DNA of 64,000 nucleotides from Flavobacterium zhairuonense (GTDB taxonomy: Bacteria; Bacteroidota; Bacteroidia; Flavobacteriales; Flavobacteriaceae), in contig NZ_SJSY01000073.1 in the NCBI RefSeq assembly GCF_004352915.1, positions 434,001 to 498,000 of the forward strand, in the 5' to 3' direction. Positions 44,973 through 52,984 of the stretch are shown piece by piece. A program made the position numbers and the translations under genes. The notes below the pieces were generated by a model. The model was not told the DNA's origin and searched no databases. It saw only the letters and a program-made list of their open reading frames with translations. Position 1 is the first letter of the stretch. Every line of letters begins with the position of its first letter.

Positions 44973-46361
44973 TTACAAGTGAATTACTTCGCCGTAAGCG
45001 TCAGCAACAGCTTCCATAACAGCCTCGCTCATAGTTGGGTGAGGGTGGATTGATTTTAAGATTTCGTGACCAGTTGTTTCTAATTTACGAGCTACAACTG
45101 CTTCAGCAATCATATCTGTAACACCAGCACCAATCATGTGGCATCCTAACCATTCTCCGTATTTAGCATCAAATATTACTTTTACGAATCCGTCAGCATT
45201 TCCAGCAGCTTTAGCTTTTCCAGAAGCTGAGAATGGGAATTTACCAATTTTTAATTCGTAACCTTTTTCTTTAGCTTGTTTTTCAGTTAAACCAACAGAA
45301 GCGATTTCTGGAGTTGCATAAGTACAACCAGGAACGTTTCCGTAATCGATTGGGTCTACGTGCAAACCGGCGATTTTTTCAACACAGTTGATTCCTTCAG
45401 CAGAAGCAACGTGCGCTAAAGCTTGACCTGGAGTAACGTCTCCAATTGCGTAGTATCCAGGAATATTAGTTGCGTTGTAAGCATTAACTAAGATTTTATC
45501 TCTGTCAACAGCGATTCCAACTTCTTCTAATCCAATGTTTTCGATGTTTGTTTTGATTCCAACTGCAGAAAGTACGATATCTGCTTCTAGAACTTCTTCA
45601 CCTTTTGCAGTTTTAACGAAAGCCTTAACTCCAGCACCTGTTGTATCGATACGCTCAACAGAAGAGTTAGTCATTACTTTAATTCCAGATTTTTTCAAAG
45701 AACGCTCAAATTGTTTTGAGATATCCTCGTCTTCAACAGGAACTACATTTGGCATAAATTCTACGATAGTTACATCTGTTCCCATAGAGTTATAGAAATG
45801 AGCGAACTCAACTCCAATTGCTCCAGAACCAACAATAATCATAGATTTTGGCTGAGTTGGCAATGTCATTGCTTGACGGTAACCAATTACTTTTACACCA
45901 TCTTGAGGCAAGTTTGGCAATTCGCGAGAACGAGCACCAGTTGCGATGATAATGTGATCAGCGCTATATTCAGTAACTTTATTGTCTTTGTCTGTAACGT
46001 CAAGTTTTTTTCCTGGTTTTAGTTTTCCAAAACCTTCAATAACGTCAATTTTGTTTTTTTTCATTAAGAATTGAACACCTTTGCTCATTCCTTCTGCAAC
46101 ACCACGGCTACGTTGAATAACAGCAGGGAAATCTTTATCGAATTCAGAAACTTTCAATCCGTAATCAGAAGCGTGTTTAAGGTAATCAAAAACCTGAGCT
46201 GATTTCAATAATGCTTTTGTTGGGATACAGCCCCAGTTCAAACATACACCACCTAGATTTTCTTTTTCAACTACAGCTGTTTTAAAGCCTAATTGTGAAG
46301 CTCTAATTGCTGTTACATAGCCACCAGGACCACTTCCTAAAACAATAACGTCGTATTTCAT
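44973..46361 (-). CDS. lpdA: dihydrolipoyl dehydrogenase
   Basis: The protein has 462 residues, complete. The FAD-binding start is YDVIVLGSGPGGYVTAIRAS. The redox disulfide is in GGVCLNWGCIPTKALL (Cys40, Cys45). The NAD domain has IIVGSGAIGVEFAHFYNSMG, the second FAD motif is YYAIGDVTPGQALAHVASAEG, and the interface His-Glu pair is in SIHPHPTMSEAVMEA. It is the E3 component that reoxidises dihydrolipoamide in pyruvate and 2-oxoglutarate dehydrogenase complexes and glycine cleavage. No E1/E2 gene is adjacent, so it probably serves several complexes. It has its own terminator. Confidence 0.97.
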   Translation of the reverse strand: MKYDVIVLGSGPGGYVTAIRASQLGFKTAVVEKENLGGVCLNWGCIPTKALLKSAQVFDYLKHASDYGLKVSEFDKDFPAVIQRSRGVAEGMSKGVQFLMKKNKIDVIEGFGKLKPGKKLDVTDKDNKVTEYSADHIIIATGARSRELPNLPQDGVKVIGYRQAMTLPTQPKSMIIVGSGAIGVEFAHFYNSMGTDVTIVEFMPNVVPVEDEDISKQFERSLKKSGIKVMTNSSVERIDTTGAGVKAFVKTAKGEEVLEADIVLSAVGIKTNIENIGLEEVGIAVDRDKILVNAYNATNIPGYYAIGDVTPGQALAHVASAEGINCVEKIAGLHVDPIDYGNVPGCTYATPEIASVGLTEKQAKEKGYELKIGKFPFSASGKAKAAGNADGFVKVIFDAKYGEWLGCHMIGAGVTDMIAEAVVARKLETTGHEILKSIHPHPTMSEAVMEAVADAYGEVIHL

Positions 46362-46489
46362 TTTTTTGGTTTTTAGTATTTATTACCGAAAAGGAGCATA
46401 ATATTTCCGAAACTCATTTTTCGATTTTCTTTTTTGTTATTTGTGATTGCGAATTTAAGGATTTATTTTAAAAAATAGTAAGTTGTAAA

Positions 46490-46628
46490 AAGGTAAAATG
46501 TGAAAATGTGAAAAAGTAAGATCTAAATTGAAAGAGATTTAAAAAATAAAAGGTAAAATGTGAAATTTTGATTCAAATAATCTAACATTTCGCATTTTAC
46601 CTTTCCTATTTTGCTTTTCACCTTTCGG
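46490..46628. repeat. octamer-type inverted repeat (GTGAAAAT / GTAAAATG)
   Basis: The plus strand has AGGTAAAAT followed by GTGAAAAT and GTGAAAAA units (46492 on), with AGGTAAAATGTGAAA again near 46551. The complement, CATTTCGCATTTTACCTTTCC, then TTTTGCTTTTCACCTTTCGG, lies at 46588-46628. The arms can pair over most of the spacer. It starts about 130 nt upstream of the lpd start and ends 8 nt past the stop of the NUMOD4-like gene. Confidence 0.7.
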
Positions 46629-46635
46629 TTGAAAA

Positions 46636-47220
46636 TTAAACCTTTACGTGTCCCCAGTTTTCACCACTTGCAATTCTGCGGATCTGCATTTCGCTTACGC
46701 CGAATTGTTTAGCGATCATTTTCAAGCGTGTTTTTTGTTCAGGTCTAGCCAATATTTTCTTGATCAGCATCACTTTTGTAGTTGTCAGTTTTCTTCCGTC
46801 TGCTTTTAGATTGTGTTCGATCAGGTTCTTTTTGGCCTGAATTACACGTGGGCTTTTGCGGCTGTGCGCCATCATTTCTTGTTTTGTAGCCCAACGCAAA
46901 TTGCTTACGTCATCATTGCTTCTGTTGTAATCTAAATGAAGAACATAAGTTTGATCTTCGGATTGCTTTGGAATAAAATATTGGGCAACTAATTTGTATA
47001 GAAAAAGATATTTGTTGACAATTTTGTCATCTTTTTTTACCTTGAATCGGAAGGTTGGATAACCGTCGCTTAGACCACCTTTGAGGATTCTGCCGTTTTC
47101 AATTTCGTCGGTAAAACTGATTAAACGACCTCGATTTGAAATGGCGTATTTAAGTTGTAATGAGGCATTTATTTCTATTTCTTTGAACTGTTCTTCTGGA
47201 TAAAATCTATTTTGTGGCAT
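46636..47220 (-). CDS. NUMOD4/HNH-like protein with C-terminal helix-turn-helix
   Basis: The protein has 194 residues. The first part resembles NUMOD4 (QLKYAISNRGRLISFTDEIE, then GRILKGGLSDGYPTFRFKV). The centre resembles an HNH fold, VLHLDYNRSNDDVSNLRWAT, but where homing nucleases show HH, here there is LH, so the nuclease is probably impaired or altered. The C-terminus (KMIAKQFGVSEMQIRRIASG) is a helix-turn-helix of the kind found in NUMOD modules. No intron or intein surrounds it. It looks like a stand-alone chromosomal protein, perhaps now a DNA-binding regulator. Confidence 0.75.
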   Translation of the reverse strand: MPQNRFYPEEQFKEIEINASLQLKYAISNRGRLISFTDEIENGRILKGGLSDGYPTFRFKVKKDDKIVNKYLFLYKLVAQYFIPKQSEDQTYVLHLDYNRSNDDVSNLRWATKQEMMAHSRKSPRVIQAKKNLIEHNLKADGRKLTTTKVMLIKKILARPEQKTRLKMIAKQFGVSEMQIRRIASGENWGHVKV

Positions 47221-47364
47221 TTTCTTTTACATTTGATTTCTATAATCTCAAAGGTAAATAATAAACCAAAATCGAAGTGTTAAAGCCTTAGTGCTCAGGT
47301 GCAGTTTTATGATTTCTATAACGCTGATTTAACGTTTAGAAATGTTTTTTTAGCATTTTGAACC

Positions 47365-49119
47365 TTAATTTGCTACCGAAAATTGCGAATCATACAAGTT
47401 TTTGTAATATCCGTCGGTTTTGTTGAGCAATTCTTGATGCGTTCCTTCTTCAACAATAAGACCTTTGTCCATGACTACAATTTTATCGGCATTTACAATT
47501 GTTGCCAATCGGTGCGCAATGATAATTGAGGTTCTGCCCTTGGTAATCGTTTCAGTTGCACGCTGAATCAATTCTTCAGAATAAGTATCAATAGATGAGG
47601 TTGCTTCATCCAAAATCAAAATACTTGGATTGCTTACATATGAACGCAAAAATGCGATTAATTGACGTTGTCCAGAAGACAGCATTACGCCGCGTTCTTT
47701 TACATCAAAATCATAATTATCTGGCAAGCTCATAATGAAATCGTGTACGCCAATTTTTTTCGCTGCTTCGAGTACTTTTTCGCGCGTTATTTCTGGATTG
47801 TGTAAAGTGATGTTGTTGTAAATTGTATCGGCAAACAAAAAGACATCTTGCAAAACCACAGCAATTTGTTTTCTTAAAGAAGCTAAGGTATAGTTTTCAA
47901 TATTATGTCCGTCGATATAAATTGTTCCACTATTAATTTCATAGAAACGATTCAATAAATTAATAATAGTCGATTTTCCTGCTCCAGTTGAACCAACAAT
48001 TGCAATTGTTTGTCCCGAATCAACAGATAAATCAATTCCTTTGATAACTTCTTCTTCGGGAATGTAACTAAAACGAACCTCTTTGAATTCGATGCTTCCA
48101 CTAAAAACTGGAGCTTCGATTGTGCCTGTATCCTGAATATGATCTTGAGTGTCAATAATATCAAAAACACGATTGGCGGCAATCATTCCTAATTGCATTT
48201 CGTTGAATTTATCAGCAATCTGACGCAACGGATTAAAGAGCATTCCAATAAACATGGTATATGAGAATAAATCTCCAAAAGTGGTGAAATGATCGCCATT
48301 TAAAATTTTAAACCCGCCAAAAACAACAACTAATCCTAGAGTTATCGAAGAAATAATATCGGCAATTGGGAAAAATATTGAGTTGTATAAAATGGTTTTG
48401 ATCCAAGCAACTCTATGTTTGTCGTTGATTTCTCTAAATTTTTCAGCCTCGATTTTTTCTCGGTTAAAAAGTTGTACAATCTTCATTCCTGTTACACGTT
48501 CTTGAACAAAAGAATTCATATTGGCAATCTGAGTACGAACTTCTTCAAAAGCAACCTGCATTTTACGCTGAAAAATTCGGGTAACATATACCAGAATTGG
48601 CATTGCTACGACCACAATCCAAGTCAGTTTCCAGTTCATATAAAACATAAAAAGCAAAACGACCAGCATTTTCATCAAATCACTGATAATCATAAAAAGA
48701 CCTTGGCTGAAAATACGAGCAATCGATTCAATATCTGAAACAGATCTGGTAACTAATTGTCCAACCGGAACTAAATCAAAATATTTCATTCTGAAACTTA
48801 AAATATGCTTGAAAAGTTTGGTACGAATGTCTTTTACGATATCCTGACCAAGCCAGTTGGCCCAATACACAAAGTAGAATTGAGAAAAAACTTCCATCAA
48901 AAGTACAAGCCCCATCAGGATTATATACATCAATAAACCATACTTGTCGTGTGTTTTGATATAACCATCAACCGTTTGTTTTAGCAAATAGGGACGAAGC
49001 GCCGCAAAGATTGACAGCGAAATAGCAAAAACAATCACGCCATAATAGCGCCATTTATAAGGTTTAGTATATTTTAAAATTCTTTTGAATAAGCCGGTAT
49101 CAAATGCTTTTGCTTTCAT
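47365..49119 (-). CDS. ABC exporter, fused permease and ATPase (MsbA-like)
   Basis: This 584-residue half-transporter has six membrane helices in residues about 20-310 (for example YGVIVFAISLSIFAALRPYLL; WIVVVAMPILVYVTRIFQRK). The ATPase domain has Walker A VGSTGAGKSTIINLL, Q-loop region QIAVVLQDVFLFADTI, signature LSSGQRQLIAF, Walker B PSILILDEATSSID, and switch His in IIAHRLATI. The signature is LSSGQ, not LSGGQ. It works as a dimer, exporting lipids, drugs or peptides from the inner membrane. Between it and the NUMOD4-like gene there are 144 nt without a feature. Confidence 0.94.
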   Translation of the reverse strand: MKAKAFDTGLFKRILKYTKPYKWRYYGVIVFAISLSIFAALRPYLLKQTVDGYIKTHDKYGLLMYIILMGLVLLMEVFSQFYFVYWANWLGQDIVKDIRTKLFKHILSFRMKYFDLVPVGQLVTRSVSDIESIARIFSQGLFMIISDLMKMLVVLLFMFYMNWKLTWIVVVAMPILVYVTRIFQRKMQVAFEEVRTQIANMNSFVQERVTGMKIVQLFNREKIEAEKFREINDKHRVAWIKTILYNSIFFPIADIISSITLGLVVVFGGFKILNGDHFTTFGDLFSYTMFIGMLFNPLRQIADKFNEMQLGMIAANRVFDIIDTQDHIQDTGTIEAPVFSGSIEFKEVRFSYIPEEEVIKGIDLSVDSGQTIAIVGSTGAGKSTIINLLNRFYEINSGTIYIDGHNIENYTLASLRKQIAVVLQDVFLFADTIYNNITLHNPEITREKVLEAAKKIGVHDFIMSLPDNYDFDVKERGVMLSSGQRQLIAFLRSYVSNPSILILDEATSSIDTYSEELIQRATETITKGRTSIIIAHRLATIVNADKIVVMDKGLIVEEGTHQELLNKTDGYYKNLYDSQFSVAN

Positions 49120-49132
49120 TTATTTTTTTAAT

Positions 49133-49222
49133 GCTTTAAGCTTTAAGCTTTAGGCTATAAGCTGTTAGCAATAAGCAGTAGGAATAAGCTTAAAGCTTAT
49201 TGCCTAATGCCTAAAGCTATAT
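49133..49222. repeat. heptamer array GCTTTAA with inverted second half
   Basis: GCTTTAA, GCTTTAA, GCTTTAG, GCTATAA, GCTGTTA, GCAATAA, GCAGTAG run at 49133-49181, then a 6-nt GAATAA, then GCTTAAA, GCTTATT, GCCTAAT, GCCTAAA, GCTATAT to 49222. The phase is 7 nt throughout. The two halves are partly complementary and can form a hairpin. The last unit contains the stop codon of truA (complement of 49217-49219), and the first lies 13 nt upstream of the ABC exporter start. Confidence 0.88.
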
Positions 49223-49951
49223 ATAATCGTAATCTATTTTGGTCAAATATAAACCATGAGCCGGAACCGAAAATCCTGCTTTTTCTCTGCTCTTGCTGGC
49301 AATGATATTTTCAAAATCAGTCAGCGTAATTTTATGAAGACCAATGTTGATTAATGTGCCCACAATTGCCCGAACCATATTTCGTAAAAATCGGTTGGCC
49401 GAAATTGTAAAAATCAGTTTATTATTTTCATTTTTCCAATATGCCTCAAAAACCGTGCAATCAAAAGTGTTTACATCTGTATTGACTTTTGAAAAGCATT
49501 GAAAATCGGTATGCTTTAATAAAATTTCCGCAGCTTCATTCATCAAAGCTACATCTAATTTTTGACTTACATACCAGCTGAGTTCCTGCAAAAACGGATT
49601 TTTAACAGTATTGATATGATATTCATATGTACGTTTTGTTGCGTCAAATCTACAATGTGCGTGATCATGAACCAATATAATATCAAAAATTGCAATATCT
49701 TTTGGCAAAAATGAATTTAGTTTATGGACCAACACAGGAACATCTAACGGATTTTCAACATCAAAATGGCCGTACATTTCTGTAGCATGAACTCCAGTGT
49801 CCGTACGCCCGGCACCCATAACATTTATAGGTGTGTTTAATAAAACCGAAAGCGATTTGTTTAAAGTTTCCTGAACAGAAGGTGCGTTTGGCTGAAATTG
49901 CCAGCCATTATAAGGTGTTCCGTTGTATGCAAATCGAATAAAATATCTCAC
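49217..49951 (-). CDS. truA: tRNA pseudouridine(38-40) synthase
   Basis: The protein has 244 residues, normal for TruA. It starts RYFIRFAYNGTPYNGWQFQP. The catalytic Asp is in MGAGRTDTGVHATEMYGHFD, in the RTDxGVHA motif. Other family stretches are SVQETLNKSLSVLL and ANRFLRNMVRAIVGTLINIG. It modifies uridines 38-40 in the tRNA anticodon stem. Its stop codon falls inside the last heptamer of the adjacent array, and an octamer array begins 10 nt upstream of its start. Confidence 0.95.
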   Translation of the reverse strand: MRYFIRFAYNGTPYNGWQFQPNAPSVQETLNKSLSVLLNTPINVMGAGRTDTGVHATEMYGHFDVENPLDVPVLVHKLNSFLPKDIAIFDIILVHDHAHCRFDATKRTYEYHINTVKNPFLQELSWYVSQKLDVALMNEAAEILLKHTDFQCFSKVNTDVNTFDCTVFEAYWKNENNKLIFTISANRFLRNMVRAIVGTLINIGLHKITLTDFENIIASKSREKAGFSVPAHGLYLTKIDYDYI

Positions 49952-49961
49952 TGTAGAGGTT

Positions 49962-50078
49962 CAAAGGTTCAGAGTGGCAAAGGTACGAAAAAAAGTTGCT
50001 AAGGTTCTAAGATGCTAAGATGCTAAGTTTTTCTTTTTTTTTGGGGCAAAGTTGCAAAGGCACAAAGTTGCAAAGGTT
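49962..50078. repeat. octamer arrays CAAAGNNN and CTAAGNNN upstream of truA
   Basis: CAAAGGTT, CAGAGTGG, CAAAGGTA (49962-49985) are followed by CTAAGGTT, CTAAGATG, CTAAGATG, CTAAGTTT (49999-50030), a T-rich stretch, then CAAAGTTG, CAAAGGCA, CAAAGTTG, CAAAGGTT (50047-50078). All are in 8-nt phase. The complement orientation appears again near 50196-50222 (CTTAGATT, CTCAGAAC, CTTAGAAC). The rest of the 471-nt spacer between truA and the SPFH gene holds no supported gene. Confidence 0.85.
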
Positions 50079-50393
50079 TTTCATGTTGTTTAATTGTAGA
50101 GGTGCACTTCAACGCTTCTACTATCAGATTGGGAAAATTTCAAATCGTTCTAAAAAATGCATTGAATTAAAAATCCGAAAACAAAACCTAAAGGCCTTAG
50201 ATTCTCAGAACCTTAGAACCTATGTTAAAATCCTTTAAAACCCAAAATGCGAATCATAGTTTGTTCAGCTAAAAATCGTGTCAAAAATTGACAATTCCAA
50301 CGATGTAATTAATGATGAATTTTAACATTTTTAGGCAGAATTTTCTAAATGTTAATTTTTAAAATTTTTCATTTTAACAGATCATATTTCTCC

Positions 50394-50401
50394 TATGTTT
50401 G
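50394..50401 (+). promoter_or_regulatory. TAnnTTTG box upstream of the SPFH gene
   Basis: TATGTTTG at 50394-50401 is an exact match to the Bacteroidota -7 element, 21 nt before the ATG. A clear -33 TTG at the right distance is not seen, so activity may need an activator or depend on the AT-rich upstream DNA. Confidence 0.5.
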
Positions 50402-50422
50402 TATGACTAAATATCAAAAACT

Positions 50423-52330
50423 ATGAATGAAATTACTTCTTATTGGTGGATAATTTTAATTTTATTTGCCTTTCTTTTTTACAAATTTATTTTACGTGTT
50501 TTCTTCGGAATGGTAATTGTTCCAGAAGATAAAATTGGTCTTGTGACTAAAAAATTCGTTTTGTTTGGTGCCGACAAATCTTTGCCAGATGGACGTATTA
50601 TCGCTACAAAAGGGGAGGCTGGTTATCAAGCACAAACGCTTGCTCCAGGTTTATATTGGGGAATGTGGATCTGGCAGTATTCAATAGATATGACTGGATT
50701 TACTATTATTCCAGAAGGAAAAATCGGATTGGTTTTAAGTAAAGATGGGAAAGAGATTCCAACCGGAAGAATCTTGGCCAGAAGGGTAGAAAGCGACAAT
50801 TTTCAAGATGCTACGGCTTTCTTAAACAATGGCGGACAAAAGGGGCGTCAAACTGCTTTTATCACAACAGGATCGTATCGTATTAATACATTTTTATTTG
50901 AGATTGTAATTGCTGAGCAAATCAAGATTTTCGAAAATATGATTGGTATTGTTACGGCTCTTGATGGAGAACCAATTCCGCAAGGGCAAATTGCGGGTAA
51001 ATTTGTAAATGATCACAACAACTTCCAAGATTTTGACAAGTTTTTGGAACAAGGCGGAAATCGTGGTTTGCAACCTCAGGTGATGCTAGCAGGTTCTTAT
51101 TATATCAATACCTGGGGAGTTCAAATTGAGCAAAATCCAATGACGGATGTGCCGATTGGTTACGTAGGTGTTGTGATTTCATATATTGGCGAAGATGGCC
51201 AAGATGTTACCGGAGATACTTTCAAGCACGGAAATATTGTTTCAAAAGGACAAAGAGGGGTTTGGATGGAACCTTTCGGGCCAGGAAAATATGCGTTGAA
51301 TAAATACACGACTAAGTTAGAAGCGGTTCCAACAACAAACTTGGTTTTAAACTGGGCGAATGCAAGAAGCGAATCGCATGATTTAGATAAAAATCTTTCT
51401 ACGATTACGGTTCGTTCAAAAGACGGTTTCCCATTTAATTTAGACGTGGCACAAATCATTCACGTTCCGGCAGCTGAAGCGCCAAAAGTAATTGCGCGTT
51501 TTGGAAGCATGAACAACTTGGTTTCTCAGGTTTTGGAACCTACAATTGGTAACTATTTCAGAAACTCAGCTCAAGACAGTGATGTAATTTCGTTCTTGAC
51601 AACCAGAAAAGAGCGTCAGGAATCGGCTAAAAATCATATTAAGTTAGTTCTTGATGAATACAACGTAAATGCGGTTGATACTTTGATTGGAGACATTGTG
51701 CCTCCTGATTCTTTGATGAAAACTTTGACAGACAGAAAGTTGGCCGAAGAAGAGCAAAAAACATATCAAACACAAAGAATGGCGCAAGAGCAACGCCAAG
51801 GTATGGAAAAAGAAACTGCAATTGCAGATATGCAGAAAGAAATTGTTCGTGCTTCGCAAAGTGTTGAAATTGCACAAAGAACAGCTGATGCGACAGTGAA
51901 AAAAGCAGAAGGAGATGCTACAAGTTTAAAGCTGAATGTAAATGCAGAAGCAGAAGCTACAAAAATGCGTGCGAGTGCAGAAGCAGAGGCTACGAAAGCG
52001 AGGGCAGGAGCACAGGCAGAAGCGACAAGATTAAATGCTAGCGCCGAAGCTGAAAAAATCTCAAAAACAGGTTTGGCCGAAGCTGAGAAAATTATGGCGA
52101 TTGGTAAATCAACTGCAGAAGCTTACCAGCTTCAAGTTAGTGCGATGGGTGGAGACAACTTTACTCGTTATAAAGTAACTGAAGAAATTGGTAAAGGAAA
52201 TATCAAAGTAATTCCAGATGTACTGATCTCAGGAAATGGTGGTTCTGATGGTTCTATCAGTGGTTTGTTAGGCATGAAGCTTATGGAAATGATGGACACA
52301 AAAGATTCTAAAAATCCTAAAAAGCAATAA
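50423..52330 (+). CDS. SPFH/flotillin-like protein with four N-terminal tandem beta repeats
   Basis: The protein has 635 residues. One membrane helix (about 6-30) is followed by four related modules at about 33-90, 96-165, 169-236 and 243-302. They share an IG(L/I/V)V strand after Pro/Glu-rich lead-ins, a P.G.I(A) turn, and, in the middle two, a GG.(K/R)G.Q then GSY.INT ending. The SPFH core covers about 303-435 (TITVRSKDGFPFNLDVAQII). A long Ala/Glu-rich helix (436-570) contains AEAEATK-type repeats, and a Gly-rich tail ends the chain. Flotillins assemble into large membrane-attached rings. This order (repeats, SPFH-like, long helix) also resembles the eukaryotic major vault protein. Confidence 0.9.
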   Translation: MNEITSYWWIILILFAFLFYKFILRVFFGMVIVPEDKIGLVTKKFVLFGADKSLPDGRIIATKGEAGYQAQTLAPGLYWGMWIWQYSIDMTGFTIIPEGKIGLVLSKDGKEIPTGRILARRVESDNFQDATAFLNNGGQKGRQTAFITTGSYRINTFLFEIVIAEQIKIFENMIGIVTALDGEPIPQGQIAGKFVNDHNNFQDFDKFLEQGGNRGLQPQVMLAGSYYINTWGVQIEQNPMTDVPIGYVGVVISYIGEDGQDVTGDTFKHGNIVSKGQRGVWMEPFGPGKYALNKYTTKLEAVPTTNLVLNWANARSESHDLDKNLSTITVRSKDGFPFNLDVAQIIHVPAAEAPKVIARFGSMNNLVSQVLEPTIGNYFRNSAQDSDVISFLTTRKERQESAKNHIKLVLDEYNVNAVDTLIGDIVPPDSLMKTLTDRKLAEEEQKTYQTQRMAQEQRQGMEKETAIADMQKEIVRASQSVEIAQRTADATVKKAEGDATSLKLNVNAEAEATKMRASAEAEATKARAGAQAEATRLNASAEAEKISKTGLAEAEKIMAIGKSTAEAYQLQVSAMGGDNFTRYKVTEEIGKGNIKVIPDVLISGNGGSDGSISGLLGMKLMEMMDTKDSKNPKKQ

Positions 52331-52353
52331 TTGTTTGTTTGCTTGAATATTAT

Positions 52354-52386
52354 AAATCCGATTTGCGAAAGCAAATCGGATTTTTT
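52354..52386 (+). terminator. terminator after the SPFH gene
   Basis: A perfect 13-bp stem (AAATCCGATTTGC 52354-52366 with its complement 52371-52383) has a GAAA loop, followed by T residues to 52386. Confidence 0.92.
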
Positions 52387-52394
52387 ATTGGTAG

Positions 52395-52484
52395 CTTAGC
52401 AACTTAGTGTCTTAGTGCCTTAGCACCTTAGCATCTTTTAAGAAACCTTAGTATCTTAGCAACTTAGAATCTTAGCCTCTTAAA
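52395..52484. repeat. octamer array CTTAGNNN ending at a start codon
   Basis: Five units run in exact 8-nt phase from 52395 (CTTAGCAA, GTGT, GTGC, GCAC and GCAT endings). A 12-nt variant follows, then four more units (52447-52478) and CTTAAA. The next base is the A of the phosphoesterase ATG at 52485. The array therefore forms the whole mRNA leader of that gene if transcription starts after the upstream terminator. Confidence 0.92.
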
Positions 52485-52979
52485 ATGAAAAAAATCCTTC
52501 TCCTTTCAGATACTCATAGTCATATTGATGATACTATTTTAAAATATGTAGCACAAGCCGATGAAGTTTGGCACGCTGGGGATATTGGAGATTTGAACGT
52601 AACTGATACGATTAAAAAGCTGAAGCCTTTAAGGGCTGTTTATGGAAATATAGACGATGCAAAAGCACGACTAGAATTTCCGTTAAACAACAGATTTATG
52701 TGTGAGAATGTGTCGGTTTGGATTACACATATTGGTGGTTATCCCGGGAAATACAATCCGAATGTTAGGGAAGAAATGACTTTAAATCCGCCAAAATTGT
52801 TTATTTGTGGGCATTCGCACATTTTAAAAGTCATGTTTGATAAAAAGAATAATTTGTTGCACATGAATCCAGGTGCGGCAGGAAAAAGCGGTTTTCATCA
52901 AATGCGAACCATGCTTCGGTTTGTGATTGATTATGATAAAATAAAAGATTTGGAGATTATTGAAATTGGCAAAAAATAA
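52485..52979 (+). CDS. YfcE/MJ0936-type metallophosphoesterase
   Basis: This 164-residue calcineurin-like phosphoesterase has metal motifs DTHSH (near residue 8), WHAGDIGD, YGNIDD and CGHSH, in the correct order. VWITHIGGYPGKYNP supplies another His. Members hydrolyse phosphodiesters or protect against nucleotide metabolites in the cytoplasm; the physiological substrate is unknown. The start is fixed by the octamer array that ends at the ATG. Its stop converges with the histidine kinase gene with only 5 nt between. Confidence 0.9.
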   Translation: MKKILLLSDTHSHIDDTILKYVAQADEVWHAGDIGDLNVTDTIKKLKPLRAVYGNIDDAKARLEFPLNNRFMCENVSVWITHIGGYPGKYNPNVREEMTLNPPKLFICGHSHILKVMFDKKNNLLHMNPGAAGKSGFHQMRTMLRFVIDYDKIKDLEIIEIGKK

Positions 52980-52984
52980 TGTTT

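Noticed and set aside
52395..52484. CRISPR array
   Set aside because: The constant part is only 5 nt with 3-nt variable positions; there are no 25-40-nt repeats or spacers and no cas genes.
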